64,000 bases of DNA from Dehalogenimonas sp. WBC-2. GTDB lineage: Bacteria; Chloroflexota; Dehalococcoidia; Dehalococcoidales; Dehalococcoidaceae. The position numbers were made by a program, and so were the translations under genes. The stretch lies in the NCBI GenBank assembly GCA_001005265.1, contig CP011392.1:124001-188000 (forward strand), given 5' to 3'. This document shows positions 17,714 through 26,824 of this stretch, piece by piece (the first letter of the stretch is position 1; each line of letters begins with the position of its first letter). The notes beneath the pieces were generated by a model. That model worked only from the letters and a program-made list of their open reading frames with translations. It had not been told where the DNA came from and made no database searches.

Positions 17714-18560
17714 GTGATGCTTCCGTTTCCCGCGGCAGGCGGCGCGTTTTGAGGTTTATTAATGCGAAAACAGCGAAGAAAATAAGAGTGGCTACCAAAA
17801 TAACCGAGGCACCGGCGGCCAGGTTGAAATGATAGCTCAACAGCAGGCCGATATACATTGAAAGGGCACCGAAACCGGCTGCCCAGGCCATCATGGAGCC
17901 GATACGGCGCGCCAGCAGTGCGCCAGCGCCAGCTGGAGCGACTAGCAGGCCAAAGACCAGTAACGTACCTACTGTCTGGAAGGAGATGATAATAGTGGCG
18001 GCGATCATGAATAGCATGACGTTGTGATATAGGCGGGGAGGGAAGCCGGCCACCTCTGCCTGTTCCGGATCAAAGGCCAGCAGCATAAAGGGGCGGGCGC
18101 AGATCAGGGCGGTAATACCGATGATAATAGTAGCGACAAACTGGATGAGGATGTCACCCCAGCTGATACCCAGCAGTTCCCCGAAGAGGATCCGTGTCAG
18201 GTCACCGGAAAAGGAATCAGAGCGCGACACGATGACCACGCCTAGCGCCAGCATACCGACGAACAGCAGGCCGATGGCAGTGTCGGATGATAACCGGGAG
18301 CGTCGGGTGATGAGTGACACGCCGCCGATCATCACCGTCGCGCCGATGGCGGCACCTATAATGCCGGAAAAACCCATGATCACCGCCAGCGCGATGCCGG
18401 GCAGGACGCCATGGGCCAGGGCATCGCCGATAAATGCCAAGCCGCGCAGAACAATAAATGTACCGGCAATGGCGCAGGCTACAGACACCAGTACCCCGGC
18501 CAGCAGCGCCTGTGTCATAAAGGGGTTATCGCTGAACGGGTTGATAAAAGCGTCAATCAC
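17706..18560 (-). CDS. znuB: Zinc/manganese ABC transporter permease (ABC-3 family)
   Basis: 284 residues with eight or nine hydrophobic segments and the ABC-3 family core (RGLAFIGDALAHGVLPGIA, residues 39-57). First gene of the znuBC pair. No clear Fur-type palindrome like the one before zur is visible upstream, so its regulation is uncertain. Confidence 0.92.
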   Translation of the reverse strand: MIDAFINPFSDNPFMTQALLAGVLVSVACAIAGTFIVLRGLAFIGDALAHGVLPGIALAVIMGFSGIIGAAIGATVMIGGVSLITRRSRLSSDTAIGLLFVGMLALGVVIVSRSDSFSGDLTRILFGELLGISWGDILIQFVATIIIGITALICARPFMLLAFDPEQAEVAGFPPRLYHNVMLFMIAATIIISFQTVGTLLVFGLLVAPAGAGALLARRIGSMMAWAAGFGALSMYIGLLLSYHFNLAAGASVILVATLIFFAVFALINLKTRRLPRETEASHG

Positions 18561-18644
18561 AGGGAAACTCTCCCGGCGCCGGTAAGGCGCTTTTAATAAG
18601 TGTTATGTACATGGATGTCATCATTATACTCTATCGCAACATTA

Positions 18645-21500
18645 TTAGGGACGCCGTCCTCTGGCGACGATGACCAGCGCCGTTAATAGCATTACTACCG
18701 CGCCACCCATGCCAGCCAGGGTAACAGCCAACCAGTCAGGCATGGCCATAGTGAGTGGTGCAGGGGTGGCGGTGGGGGCAGTGATAACAGGACTGGTTGT
18801 GACGGGTACCGTAGCAATTGTTGCCGCCGTGCTGAAAGCAGAAATGGCGCTCCAGGCAGAAAAGCTGTTATCGCTGACAGCCCGTATTTTCCAATAGTGA
18901 GTAGTAGCTGGAGCCAATGCCGATGGCGGCTGCCAGGCATTGCCGCTGATACCGGAGGGTGCGGCGATAATACTTTGGAAAGATGGATCGGCGGACAGCA
19001 ACAGTTCATAACCAGTGGCACCGCTGACCGGTTGCCACTGGAATAAAGGCATTGTAATCAGGTTGATGCCCCCGGGTTCAGGACTTATAAGTTGCGGTAC
19101 GGTGACAGTGCCACCCAGCGCGGTGGTAAAAGTATATTTTGCCGACCACGCTCCGGGCATCGGTGTGACGGCGCGCACCTGCCAATAATAAGTGGTTCCG
19201 GGTTCCAGTGAGTTCAAACGCACGCTTGAAGCCGCAGTGGAGCCATGTAGCAGTGGGACGGACATATCAGAGATATCGTTCAACTGCCATTCATAACCGG
19301 TAGCGCCGCTAATGGATTGCCACTTGATATCTATGCCGTTGACCACCCCGGCCGTAAAGATACCCAGCCCTGGCGCCTGAGGTGCTGGCGACAGCAGCGT
19401 CAGCGTGCCGGCAATGGTATCGGTGTAGCTCATGACGCGGTTGTTGGTAGTATCCAGCGACCACAGTTTCTGGTTATTGATCGATATTCCCCATAGCGTT
19501 GCTCCGTCTGGTAGCCCGGTGTGAGTCAGATTCCAGGCTGCGGATTCATCAAGCGTCCGGGCCAGGCCGCCGGTAGCAGTACTGACGCTATTGGCGCTGG
19601 GGGCATAAATAGCACCGCTTGAGGCGACGGCCAAACCGCTTAAAAGGGTACCGGCGGGTAACCCGGAATCAACGCGTTTCCATGAGGTGCCGCCGATTTT
19701 TAAAACATAAATGCCGGCGTTGGCGGTATTTGAAGAAAGATATACCTTGCCACTGGTGCCGAAATCCGGTGAAAAAGCCAGGCGGAGACTGCCTGAAAGT
19801 GGGGATGTGGGGAGTGCCGTGAAGGTTGCTCCGGTATCGGTTGAAATATATACCTGACCGTTGGAAGCCGCGGCGGTCATTATGTGGTACAGATTGAATT
19901 GTGGCGACAGGGCTAGGGCAGGTAAGGTGACACTGCCGACGTAGACGCTTTCAAAAAACATCCCTCCGCTGGCAGTGCGCCAGACTTCAGACATATTGCC
20001 GTCAAATGTTGTGAAATAGAAGCGGTCTTTATCTGCGGCGGCAAAACCGGCGGTGGAGCTTAGCTCAACCGGCAGACGGATGGTCTTAAAAGTTGTGCCC
20101 CTGTTGCTTGAAATCAGACACAGTCCCCCTTGCAAGTCGGTAGCGGCGATAAAAAGAGTACCGTCGGTGGCGGTTTTCACCAGGTCGATGGTAATAATGT
20201 CAAAATCCCCAGTGCCTAGGATTTTCCGCCAGGACAAACCATCATCTTCGGTGCGCCACAAACCGTGACTGTTGTTAAAACCCAGGAGATATAAGGTGTG
20301 GTCGGTTTCGTATTCCGGTGATGCCAGGATATCCACCAGTGTGCCAGTGTTATCGTCGACAAAGGCAAGAGGTGTCCAGTTCAGGCCGCTATCAACCGAC
20401 TTAAGAAGACCACTATGACTGCCGCCGCTGGCGGCGTACAGGGAATCACCGGTTCCCAATATGGCCGTAAGCTGTTGCCCCCCAGGCTTTCTAAAGGCAT
20501 GTTGCCAGGTTGCGCCACCATTAGCGCTACTTATGATATCTCCGGAAGCGGCGCCAGCCAAAAGACCGTACGCCCCGATGCTGCCACTGACTGAGAAACA
20601 GGCATAATCAGCAGTTCCGGCACTTGATAATTCGACTGCTATAGGAAGTTGGGGTGGGGATTGTGCCGAAACCAACCACAGACCGCCGTTATCACAGCCG
20701 GAGTTTAAGGCGGCATAAAATTGAGGATTGTCGGCGGTGCTGAAATCCGGCGGCAAGGTAATCACTCCATTTACGGCAACTGAAGCTGAGCCTCCGGCGT
20801 GTCTGAGGGGCGTCGCCCTCCAGGTGGAGCCGTTGGAGATCATAACAAAAGTATCGGTACCGTTGGAGGCTAAGGCTAAAAGGGTGCGGTCAATGATGAA
20901 AGTTGGCGAAATAGAAACATCGAGTACGTCATAATTACCGATACCCGTATCAATCCATTTGCTGAATATATCCTGTTCGTTGAGAAGGAAAACGCCGCCC
21001 CATGACTCATCAACGTCATCAGTCACCGACACTGCAATAAGATTGGTGTCGTTATTATTGGTGATGCTCAAGCCGGTAATGCGTTTACCGGGACCGCCGG
21101 GGTTTGTTGCTAGTGTTTGGAAACTCAGACCGCCATCGGCGGAGCGGTACACGGTTGAGTCTGTGGCATAGTATATCTGTCCGGTTTCTGTAACACATAA
21201 ATCTGTCGCGCTATCCGCGGAAGCATAGAGTCGGATGATATTTTCACCCGCACTGTCAGCGCGGAACAAGCCTCCACTGGCACCGGTCACCCAGACATAA
21301 AGACGGCCCTGTGTATCTCTGCCCAATTTGGCAATATCAGTGTCTGGGGTTAATCTCCAGCCGCTGGCTGCACCGGTCTGGGGTAAAGGAACTTCTGACC
21401 AACGGGCATCGGCTGCCGCCAACGGCTGTGGGGCAGGTACAAGTAGAAGCGCTAAAGTGAGGATAACAGGCGCAGTACGGCGGAGGTGGTTATTATTCAT
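18645..21500 (-). CDS. Large surface protein: BNR-type propeller repeats, two Fn3 domains, C-terminal membrane anchor
   Basis: 951 residues from the ATG at 21500, just before a signal peptide ending near PLAAADA. About residues 40-690 contain repeated Ser-x-Asp-x-Gly-x-x-(Trp/Phe) signatures (SANGGATW, SVDSGLNW, TEDDGLSW, STDTGATF) typical of BNR/sialidase-like propellers. Two fibronectin type III domains follow (ISGATGYEWQL and VSGATGYELLL starts, about 705-880). Then come a Thr/Pro stalk, one transmembrane helix and a short RGRRP tail that stays inside. An outward-facing anchored protein; ligand unknown. Confidence 0.85.
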   Translation of the reverse strand: MNNNHLRRTAPVILTLALLLVPAPQPLAAADARWSEVPLPQTGAASGWRLTPDTDIAKLGRDTQGRLYVWVTGASGGLFRADSAGENIIRLYASADSATDLCVTETGQIYYATDSTVYRSADGGLSFQTLATNPGGPGKRITGLSITNNNDTNLIAVSVTDDVDESWGGVFLLNEQDIFSKWIDTGIGNYDVLDVSISPTFIIDRTLLALASNGTDTFVMISNGSTWRATPLRHAGGSASVAVNGVITLPPDFSTADNPQFYAALNSGCDNGGLWLVSAQSPPQLPIAVELSSAGTADYACFSVSGSIGAYGLLAGAASGDIISSANGGATWQHAFRKPGGQQLTAILGTGDSLYAASGGSHSGLLKSVDSGLNWTPLAFVDDNTGTLVDILASPEYETDHTLYLLGFNNSHGLWRTEDDGLSWRKILGTGDFDIITIDLVKTATDGTLFIAATDLQGGLCLISSNRGTTFKTIRLPVELSSTAGFAAADKDRFYFTTFDGNMSEVWRTASGGMFFESVYVGSVTLPALALSPQFNLYHIMTAAASNGQVYISTDTGATFTALPTSPLSGSLRLAFSPDFGTSGKVYLSSNTANAGIYVLKIGGTSWKRVDSGLPAGTLLSGLAVASSGAIYAPSANSVSTATGGLARTLDESAAWNLTHTGLPDGATLWGISINNQKLWSLDTTNNRVMSYTDTIAGTLTLLSPAPQAPGLGIFTAGVVNGIDIKWQSISGATGYEWQLNDISDMSVPLLHGSTAASSVRLNSLEPGTTYYWQVRAVTPMPGAWSAKYTFTTALGGTVTVPQLISPEPGGINLITMPLFQWQPVSGATGYELLLSADPSFQSIIAAPSGISGNAWQPPSALAPATTHYWKIRAVSDNSFSAWSAISAFSTAATIATVPVTTSPVITAPTATPAPLTMAMPDWLAVTLAGMGGAVVMLLTALVIVARGRRP

Positions 21501-21619
21501 GACGCGCATTGTAATTAGCAATTTACAGCGCGTCAACTCGAACTCACTTTAACAATATCGTGGGTGGGATTTCCGGAGAAAAATACTGCCGGGGGTATGA
21601 TTTATATAACGGTGTAAGC

Positions 21620-23026
21620 TTACAACCCAGCCAGGTAACGGTCAATGTCATGAGCTGCTACTTTACCGGCGCCCATGGCGGAAATGACGGTAGCTGCGCC
21701 GGTGACAATGTCGCCGCCTGCCCAAACCGCTTGTTTACTGGTCAGTCCGCTGGTTTCGGTAGCAACCACCGTGCCCTTGGAGGTAACCTCGAGGTCCGGT
21801 GTTGAGCGGGCGACAAGAGGGTTGGGCCGAGTACCAAGAGCCACGATAGCCATGTCAATGGGTAGGATGAATTCAGAGCCCTCGATTGGAAATGGGCGTC
21901 GGCGCCCGGATGCATCGGGTTCTCCCAGTTTCATTTTCTGGCAGGTTATACCGCAAACCCACTTGTGCTCATTAACCTGGAAGCTTGTGGGATTGGTGAG
22001 GTACAGGAAATCAATACCTTCTTCCTCAGCGTTTTCCACTTCCTCGGCGCGGGCCGGCATTTCCTCGCGGCTGCGGCGATAAACCACGGTAGCATGGGCG
22101 CCCAGTCTCACCGCACAGCGAGCAGCATCCATGGCGACGTTACCGCCGCCGATAATCACCACTTCTTTGCCTGTCTTGAGGGGAGTGTCGTATTCCGGAA
22201 AACGCCAGGCTTTCATCAGGTTGACCCGGGACAGGAATTCATTGGCCGAATAAATACCGGAAGCATTTTCGCCTTCGATATTTAAAAATAGCGGCAGTCC
22301 GGCGCCGGTACTTAAAAAGACGGCCTGAAAACCGTCAGCAAAAAGCTCATCAATGGTTATTGTCTTGCCGATAACGGCATTAAGCTCTATCTTTACACCC
22401 AGACTCTTGACATATTCAACTTCTGTTTGGACGATGCTCTTTGGTAAACGGAACTCTGGAATACCGTACATCAGCACGCCACCCGCAACATGTAAAGACT
22501 CAAAAACAGTGACCTCATGGCCCAGGTGCGCCAGTTCGGCAGCGGCGGTCAGGCCGGCTGGTCCTGCGCCAATCACCGCTACCATTTTCCCGGTCAGGGG
22601 TTTATTGCCGGTGCCGCTGTTCAGATTCTTATGTCCCAGTTCCCAGTCGGCGATGTAGCGTTCGAGCCTGCCTATGGCCACCGGAGCTCCTTTTTTAGCC
22701 AGGGTGCAAACCGCCTCGCACTGGCTCTCCTGAGGACATACCCGGCCGCAGATGCCGGGCAGGGCATTGGTGCGTTTCAGTGTTTTGGCCGCCTCCGGTA
22801 AATTACCGGCATTTATGGCTCTTATGAAATCCGGAATGTCGATAGCTACCGGACAACCGGCGACGCAATTCCGGGCTTTGCAATCAATACAGCGGGCAGC
22901 TTCACGCGAGGCTTCTTCAGCGGAGTAACCCAAAGCTACTTCCTGGAAGTTTTCCCGCCGTATGGATGCCTGTTGTTTGGGCATGTCAACGCGTTTGAGA
23001 TCCAGTTTAGCCATTGAGTATCTCAC
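21620..23026 (-). CDS. nfnB: NADH-dependent ferredoxin:NADP+ oxidoreductase large subunit / GltD-like
   Basis: 468 residues starting with GTG at 23026 (an ATG at 23014 is the alternative). N-terminal double 4Fe-4S region (CIDCKARNCVAGCPV and CGRVCPQESQCE) and two Rossmann dinucleotide folds (VIGAGPAGLTAA and IIGGGNVAMDAA). This is the glutamate synthase small-subunit-like family. The adjacent FAD/2Fe-2S subunit gene (4 bp gap) makes NfnB of an electron-bifurcating NfnAB complex the best call, supplying NADPH from reduced ferredoxin and NADH. Confidence 0.88.
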   Translation of the reverse strand: MRYSMAKLDLKRVDMPKQQASIRRENFQEVALGYSAEEASREAARCIDCKARNCVAGCPVAIDIPDFIRAINAGNLPEAAKTLKRTNALPGICGRVCPQESQCEAVCTLAKKGAPVAIGRLERYIADWELGHKNLNSGTGNKPLTGKMVAVIGAGPAGLTAAAELAHLGHEVTVFESLHVAGGVLMYGIPEFRLPKSIVQTEVEYVKSLGVKIELNAVIGKTITIDELFADGFQAVFLSTGAGLPLFLNIEGENASGIYSANEFLSRVNLMKAWRFPEYDTPLKTGKEVVIIGGGNVAMDAARCAVRLGAHATVVYRRSREEMPARAEEVENAEEEGIDFLYLTNPTSFQVNEHKWVCGITCQKMKLGEPDASGRRRPFPIEGSEFILPIDMAIVALGTRPNPLVARSTPDLEVTSKGTVVATETSGLTSKQAVWAGGDIVTGAATVISAMGAGKVAAHDIDRYLAGL

Positions 23027-23029
23027 TAT

Positions 23030-23866
23030 TCATCTGGCAGACTCATGGCAGCGGCATTTTTCCAGCGACTTTTTCTCTTCTTCCACGTAGGTGCGCTGGC
23101 GTGACATGAAGGAGTCCCAGTCAATAGCATGCGCATCGAATTCCGGCCCGTCAACGCAGGCGAAACGGGTTTGACCGGCTACCGAAACACGGCAGCAACC
23201 GCACATGCCGGTGCCGTCTACCATGATAGGGTTCAGACTGACGATGGTTTTGATGCCGAAAGGTTGGGTGGTAAGGGCGGAAAACTTCATCATAATGCTG
23301 GGGCCTATGGCAATAACCCGGTCAATCTTATCACCGCGCTCCAATTTTTCTTTGAGGGGTTCAGTGACCACGCCTTTACGGCCGGCCGAACCGTCGTCGG
23401 TGGTGATGATAAGCTCGTCGCTTACTGCCGCCAGCCGGTCCTGCCAGAAAAGCAGGTCTTTATTCCGGGCACCGACAATGGTGATGACATTGTTGCCCGC
23501 CGTTTTCATGGCGCGGGCAATGGGCATGATTGTGGCAGTTGCAAAGCCGCCGGCAATGCAGCAAACGGTGCCGAAGTTCTCAATTTCAGTTGGATTGCCC
23601 AGCGGGCCGGCAAAATCAACGATAGCATCACCGACACCCAGGCGTCCGAGCTTGGTGGTAGTGGTGCCAACTTCCATAAACACTACGGAGACACTACCGG
23701 AATCAGCATCCCAGTCAGCGATAGTCAGCGGGATACGCTCACCATGTTCATCTACTTTAAGGATGACAAACTGCCCGGCGGCGGCTTTCTTGGCTACCCG
23801 CGGCGCGTATATTTTATAAAGACGCACTCGCGGTACTAATTCTTCGGTGGCGACAATGGGATACAA
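23030..23866 (-). CDS. nfnA: Ferredoxin:NADP+ oxidoreductase small subunit (FAD and 2Fe-2S)
   Basis: 278 residues. FAD-binding beta-barrel (RIPLTIADWD), NAD-binding domain (CIAGGFATATIMPIA) and C-terminal 2Fe-2S cysteines (GTGMCGCCRVSV plus a downstream FACVDGPEFD). Same superfamily as PyrK and sulfide dehydrogenase SudB. Operon order nfnA-nfnB matches other anaerobes. Confidence 0.88.
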   Translation of the reverse strand: MYPIVATEELVPRVRLYKIYAPRVAKKAAAGQFVILKVDEHGERIPLTIADWDADSGSVSVVFMEVGTTTTKLGRLGVGDAIVDFAGPLGNPTEIENFGTVCCIAGGFATATIMPIARAMKTAGNNVITIVGARNKDLLFWQDRLAAVSDELIITTDDGSAGRKGVVTEPLKEKLERGDKIDRVIAIGPSIMMKFSALTTQPFGIKTIVSLNPIMVDGTGMCGCCRVSVAGQTRFACVDGPEFDAHAIDWDSFMSRQRTYVEEEKKSLEKCRCHESAR

Positions 23867-23971
23867 ACGTACTCCTTGATTAAAAGTGACTAGTCCGGAA
23901 GAACTAGCAGGCTACCATAATCTATCATTTAAGACACGGATTTTCAAGGCTACTACTGCATTATATAAGGC

Positions 23972-23997
23972 AAAGGGAGTGTTTTCACACTCCCTTT
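23972..23997 (-). terminator. Terminator after the SnoaL-like gene
   Basis: Perfect 10-bp stem AAAGGGAGTG/CACTCCCTTT with a 6-nt TTTTCA loop, downstream of the minus-strand gene at 24018-24584. Confidence 0.7.
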
Positions 23998-24017
23998 GGA
24001 TGATGTCAAGGTCTTTA

Positions 24018-24584
24018 TTAGAAGTAATCGAAGAATGACTGATCGGCTGACGGTTCATCAGCCTTAAGTTCAGCCTGCCTTTTCTCTTCCTCTTTATTCT
24101 TCTTGGCCTCCTCAGCAGCCTTGGTAGCGGCAGCGGCGGCCTCTTCAGCGGCTTTCTCCTCAGGTGTCGGTTCAGGCAATTTGACTTCACCCGGTATGGA
24201 GAGGTGCATTTCGCTAAACTTCCAATCGTTCTCGATCTTTTCAGCGACTGCAGTCAGGCGCATATCCAGCACTACTGCCTGGGAACCTCTCTTAAGGGTT
24301 TCGTACAGGTGGCTGGAGACCCAGGCAACCAGGCCGTTAGCCTTGATGGTAGTATAACCGTATTTGATGGTGACGGTATCGACGCTGGCGAAAAGTTTTG
24401 TATAGCGTTCCTTTAGCTGACCTTCGCCAATACTCATCTCATCTTGTGCAGGACCGATATTGAGCATGTTGGCGTCTTTGGTTGTGGTATTCAATAAAGC
24501 CTCGACATTACGGGCTTCCATGGCGTATTTGAACTCTTCCAGCAGTGCATTTATGGCGCTGCGTGTCTCCGAATCGGCTCTCAT
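24018..24584 (-). CDS. SnoaL/NTF2-like domain protein with charged coiled-coil tail
   Basis: 188 residues. The N-terminal 125 residues look like an NTF2/SnoaL-like cone (ALLEEFKYAMEARNVEALLNT start, a WKFSEMHLS end). The remainder is an Ala/Glu/Lys-rich helix (about 135-175) ending in SFFDYF. The ATG is preceded by GGGGAGGG. No catalytic residues can be assigned. Monocistronic. Confidence 0.75.
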   Translation of the reverse strand: MRADSETRSAINALLEEFKYAMEARNVEALLNTTTKDANMLNIGPAQDEMSIGEGQLKERYTKLFASVDTVTIKYGYTTIKANGLVAWVSSHLYETLKRGSQAVVLDMRLTAVAEKIENDWKFSEMHLSIPGEVKLPEPTPEEKAAEEAAAAATKAAEEAKKNKEEEKRQAELKADEPSADQSFFDYF

Positions 24585-24669
24585 GCTCCCTCCCCTTTAG
24601 GACATTCTAATCAAGGTATCTTTATAGGCTAAATATGGCTTTAATGTCAAGCCTGTAATTGGTGCCATG

Positions 24670-25830
24670 CTAATTGCGGAGCATCGGGGACATACCGCGT
24701 AGACGGTGAATTATCCCCGGCAAGGTATCCAGTACCCGGTTGATATCGGCCTCGGTAGTCCAGCGGCCTAAGGATAGACGTAAAGATCCAAAAGCCTGGT
24801 TCTGTGGAAGTCCCAGAGCCAGCAGGACGTGGGAGGGCGTAGTGTTGGTGGATGAACAGGCCGAACCAGGTGACGCTGATATACCAGCCAGATCAAGATT
24901 CAGACAGATGGATTCGCCTTCCACATTACTGAAGCTAAAGTTGGCATTATTGGGGAGCCTGTGTGCCGGATGGCCATTCAAACGTGAATCTGGAATACTG
25001 GAAAGCACTCCGCCAATAAGCCGATCACGCAGGATAGTCAGGCGCTCGGCTTCATCAATCATGGATTCTTCAGCCATTTGTGCCGCCTTGCCCAACCCCA
25101 CAATTCCGGGCACATTCTCTGTGCCGGATCTTTTACCTCGCTCCTGTCCGCCACCCCAAATAATAGGTGGCACTTTTGTCCCTTTGCGGATATAAAGAGC
25201 TCCGATACCTTTGGGGCCATAGAGCTTGTGAGCAGAGATACTCAGCAGATCAACCCCCAGAGCCTGTACGTCCACCGGCATGCGTCCTACTGCCTGCACT
25301 GCGTCGGTATGCAAAGATACCCCGGATTGACGGGCGATGTTGGAGATTTCGGTAATATTCTGTATCGTGCCGATCTCATTGTTGGCCATAATGACTGAAA
25401 TAAGAATGGTCTCAGGTTTGATAGACGCGGCAATCGTTTGCGGATCAACGATGCCATCCTTATCCACCGGTAAAATGGTAACCGCAGTCCCTTGTTTCTC
25501 CAGAAAGTGACAGGTTTCCAATACGGCATGGTGTTCGATTGAAGTGGTGATGATGTGGCGGCCTTTGCAGCCTCCGCTCTGAACGATACCGGCAAGCGCC
25601 ATGTTATCCGCTTCGGTACCGCCACTAACAAAAAACAGTTCGTCAGGCCGGGCGTTGATGAGCCGGGCAACGGCACTGCGTGCTGTTTCTATAGCCTGTC
25701 GCGCCTGCTGGCCTTCGGCGTAAATGGCTGAAGGATTGCCAGATGTGTCATGGAAATAAGGCAGCATTGCTGACAAGACCTCCGGGGCGACCGGAGTCGT
25801 TGCGGCATAATCCAAGTAGGTACGTTCCAT
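24670..25830 (-). CDS. Cysteine desulfurase (NifS/IscS)
   Basis: 386 residues. PLP enzyme that releases sulfur from cysteine for iron-sulfur clusters and thio-modification. PLP-lysine segment SAHKLYGPKG (about residues 200-209), and the catalytic Cys in the GSACSS loop (about 325-330). Downstream of an Rrf2 regulator and a small cysteine-rich gene on the same strand, an isc-like arrangement without iscU; the NifU-like protein at 4150 may serve as scaffold. Confidence 0.93.
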   Translation of the reverse strand: MERTYLDYAATTPVAPEVLSAMLPYFHDTSGNPSAIYAEGQQARQAIETARSAVARLINARPDELFFVSGGTEADNMALAGIVQSGGCKGRHIITTSIEHHAVLETCHFLEKQGTAVTILPVDKDGIVDPQTIAASIKPETILISVIMANNEIGTIQNITEISNIARQSGVSLHTDAVQAVGRMPVDVQALGVDLLSISAHKLYGPKGIGALYIRKGTKVPPIIWGGGQERGKRSGTENVPGIVGLGKAAQMAEESMIDEAERLTILRDRLIGGVLSSIPDSRLNGHPAHRLPNNANFSFSNVEGESICLNLDLAGISASPGSACSSTNTTPSHVLLALGLPQNQAFGSLRLSLGRWTTEADINRVLDTLPGIIHRLRGMSPMLRN

Positions 25831-25894
25831 GGTTAGTAATTATATCAGAGTATTGAAACAAGGCGGATACTGAATGGAACCAAGGCAGTCAGGT

Positions 25895-26122
25895 TTAATA
25901 ATCATCAAGGCTGCTGAGAAATATCTCCGGAACAGATGGGGTGTTCTCGTTGACCCATCGTTGTAGACAGACCAAGGAGCAAAAACCGTAACGTTTGATA
26001 TCTTCGGGGCCAGCCAAATGGGATAATATATACCAGCCGTGAAGAGCCATACAAGGCAACTCGGACGGTTCAACATTCTGATTGCATCCGCAACCGTAGC
26101 AGTGACAAGAGCGTTCGCTCAT
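25895..26122 (-). CDS. Small cysteine-rich protein in the Rrf2-desulfurase operon
   Basis: 75 residues with seven cysteines, six of them in CHCYGCGC near the N-terminus and in CSLVC near residue 50, a pattern suited to zinc or iron-sulfur binding. GGTGG lies just before the ATG, which starts 14 bp after the Rrf2 gene. Not recognised; its position suggests a role in iron-sulfur homeostasis. Confidence 0.65.
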   Translation of the reverse strand: MSERSCHCYGCGCNQNVEPSELPCMALHGWYILSHLAGPEDIKRYGFCSLVCLQRWVNENTPSVPEIFLSSLDDY

Positions 26123-26135
26123 CTATCCACCTCGG

Positions 26136-26579
26136 TCAGGCGACCTCTTCAGGGACTTCTGGCTCACCACTGCAACGCCACCGTTCCACCATGTCTCCCA
26201 GGGTGATGCCGTCTAAAATTTTATCTGTCGCTCGCTTTATCTCAGCCCATACATCTCTGGTGACGCAGTGTTCACCTTTCCAGCATACTCGTGAATCATC
26301 CACGCATTCAGAAGGAGCCGTTGAACCCTCGGTAGCCTTAACAACTTCGGATAAGCGTATCTCCCCAGGACTTTTGGCCAAAACAAACCCACCGTTGGCG
26401 CCGCGGACACTGCGTACTAATCCGGCAATACGTAGCGGAATGAAGAGTTGAGCCAGATACTGTTCTGAGATGCGGCGTCGCATGGCAATATTCCTGATTA
26501 AAACCGGACCTTCGCCAAAATGTACAGCCAAATCGAACATGGCCTCCATCGAGTGACGGCCGCGGGCTGAGAGTTTCAT
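26136..26579 (-). CDS. Rrf2-family transcriptional regulator (IscR-like)
   Basis: 147 residues. N-terminal winged helix (MKLSARGRHSMEAMFDLA start) with the recognition part RRRISEQYLAQLF, and the three Rrf2 cysteines (ECVDDSRVCWKGEHC, about residues 92-106) that hold a 2Fe-2S or 4Fe-4S cluster in IscR-like sensors. It heads an operon with a Cys-rich protein and cysteine desulfurase, so control of cluster synthesis by cluster status is likely. Confidence 0.9.
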   Translation of the reverse strand: MKLSARGRHSMEAMFDLAVHFGEGPVLIRNIAMRRRISEQYLAQLFIPLRIAGLVRSVRGANGGFVLAKSPGEIRLSEVVKATEGSTAPSECVDDSRVCWKGEHCVTRDVWAEIKRATDKILDGITLGDMVERWRCSGEPEVPEEVA

Positions 26580-26650
26580 TTAAAGATGCCTCCGCAAGTG
26601 GTTGAAACATTGAAAGCCATAATGATATTAAACCTTGGGTAATCACTCAT

Positions 26651-26679
26651 ATTATCCGGCTCTTGCCGTCATGTGTCAA
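26651..26679 (-). promoter_or_regulatory. Sigma70-type promoter of the Rrf2 operon
   Basis: On the minus strand TTGACA (26679-26674) and GATAAT (26656-26651) with a 17-bp spacer, about 70 bp upstream of the start codon. Confidence 0.7.
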
Positions 26680-26824
26680 CCAAATCAACACTCGGCAGGA
26701 TTTGAGCTGCGTATTTTGATGACATTGCATCAGATACAGGTTTTATAGCAAGGTGTCCAAAGAGTAGCGTTACTTTGTTATCCAAGCTATCGTGGCCTGA
26801 CTTTTACCATGTTATAATTGGCGG

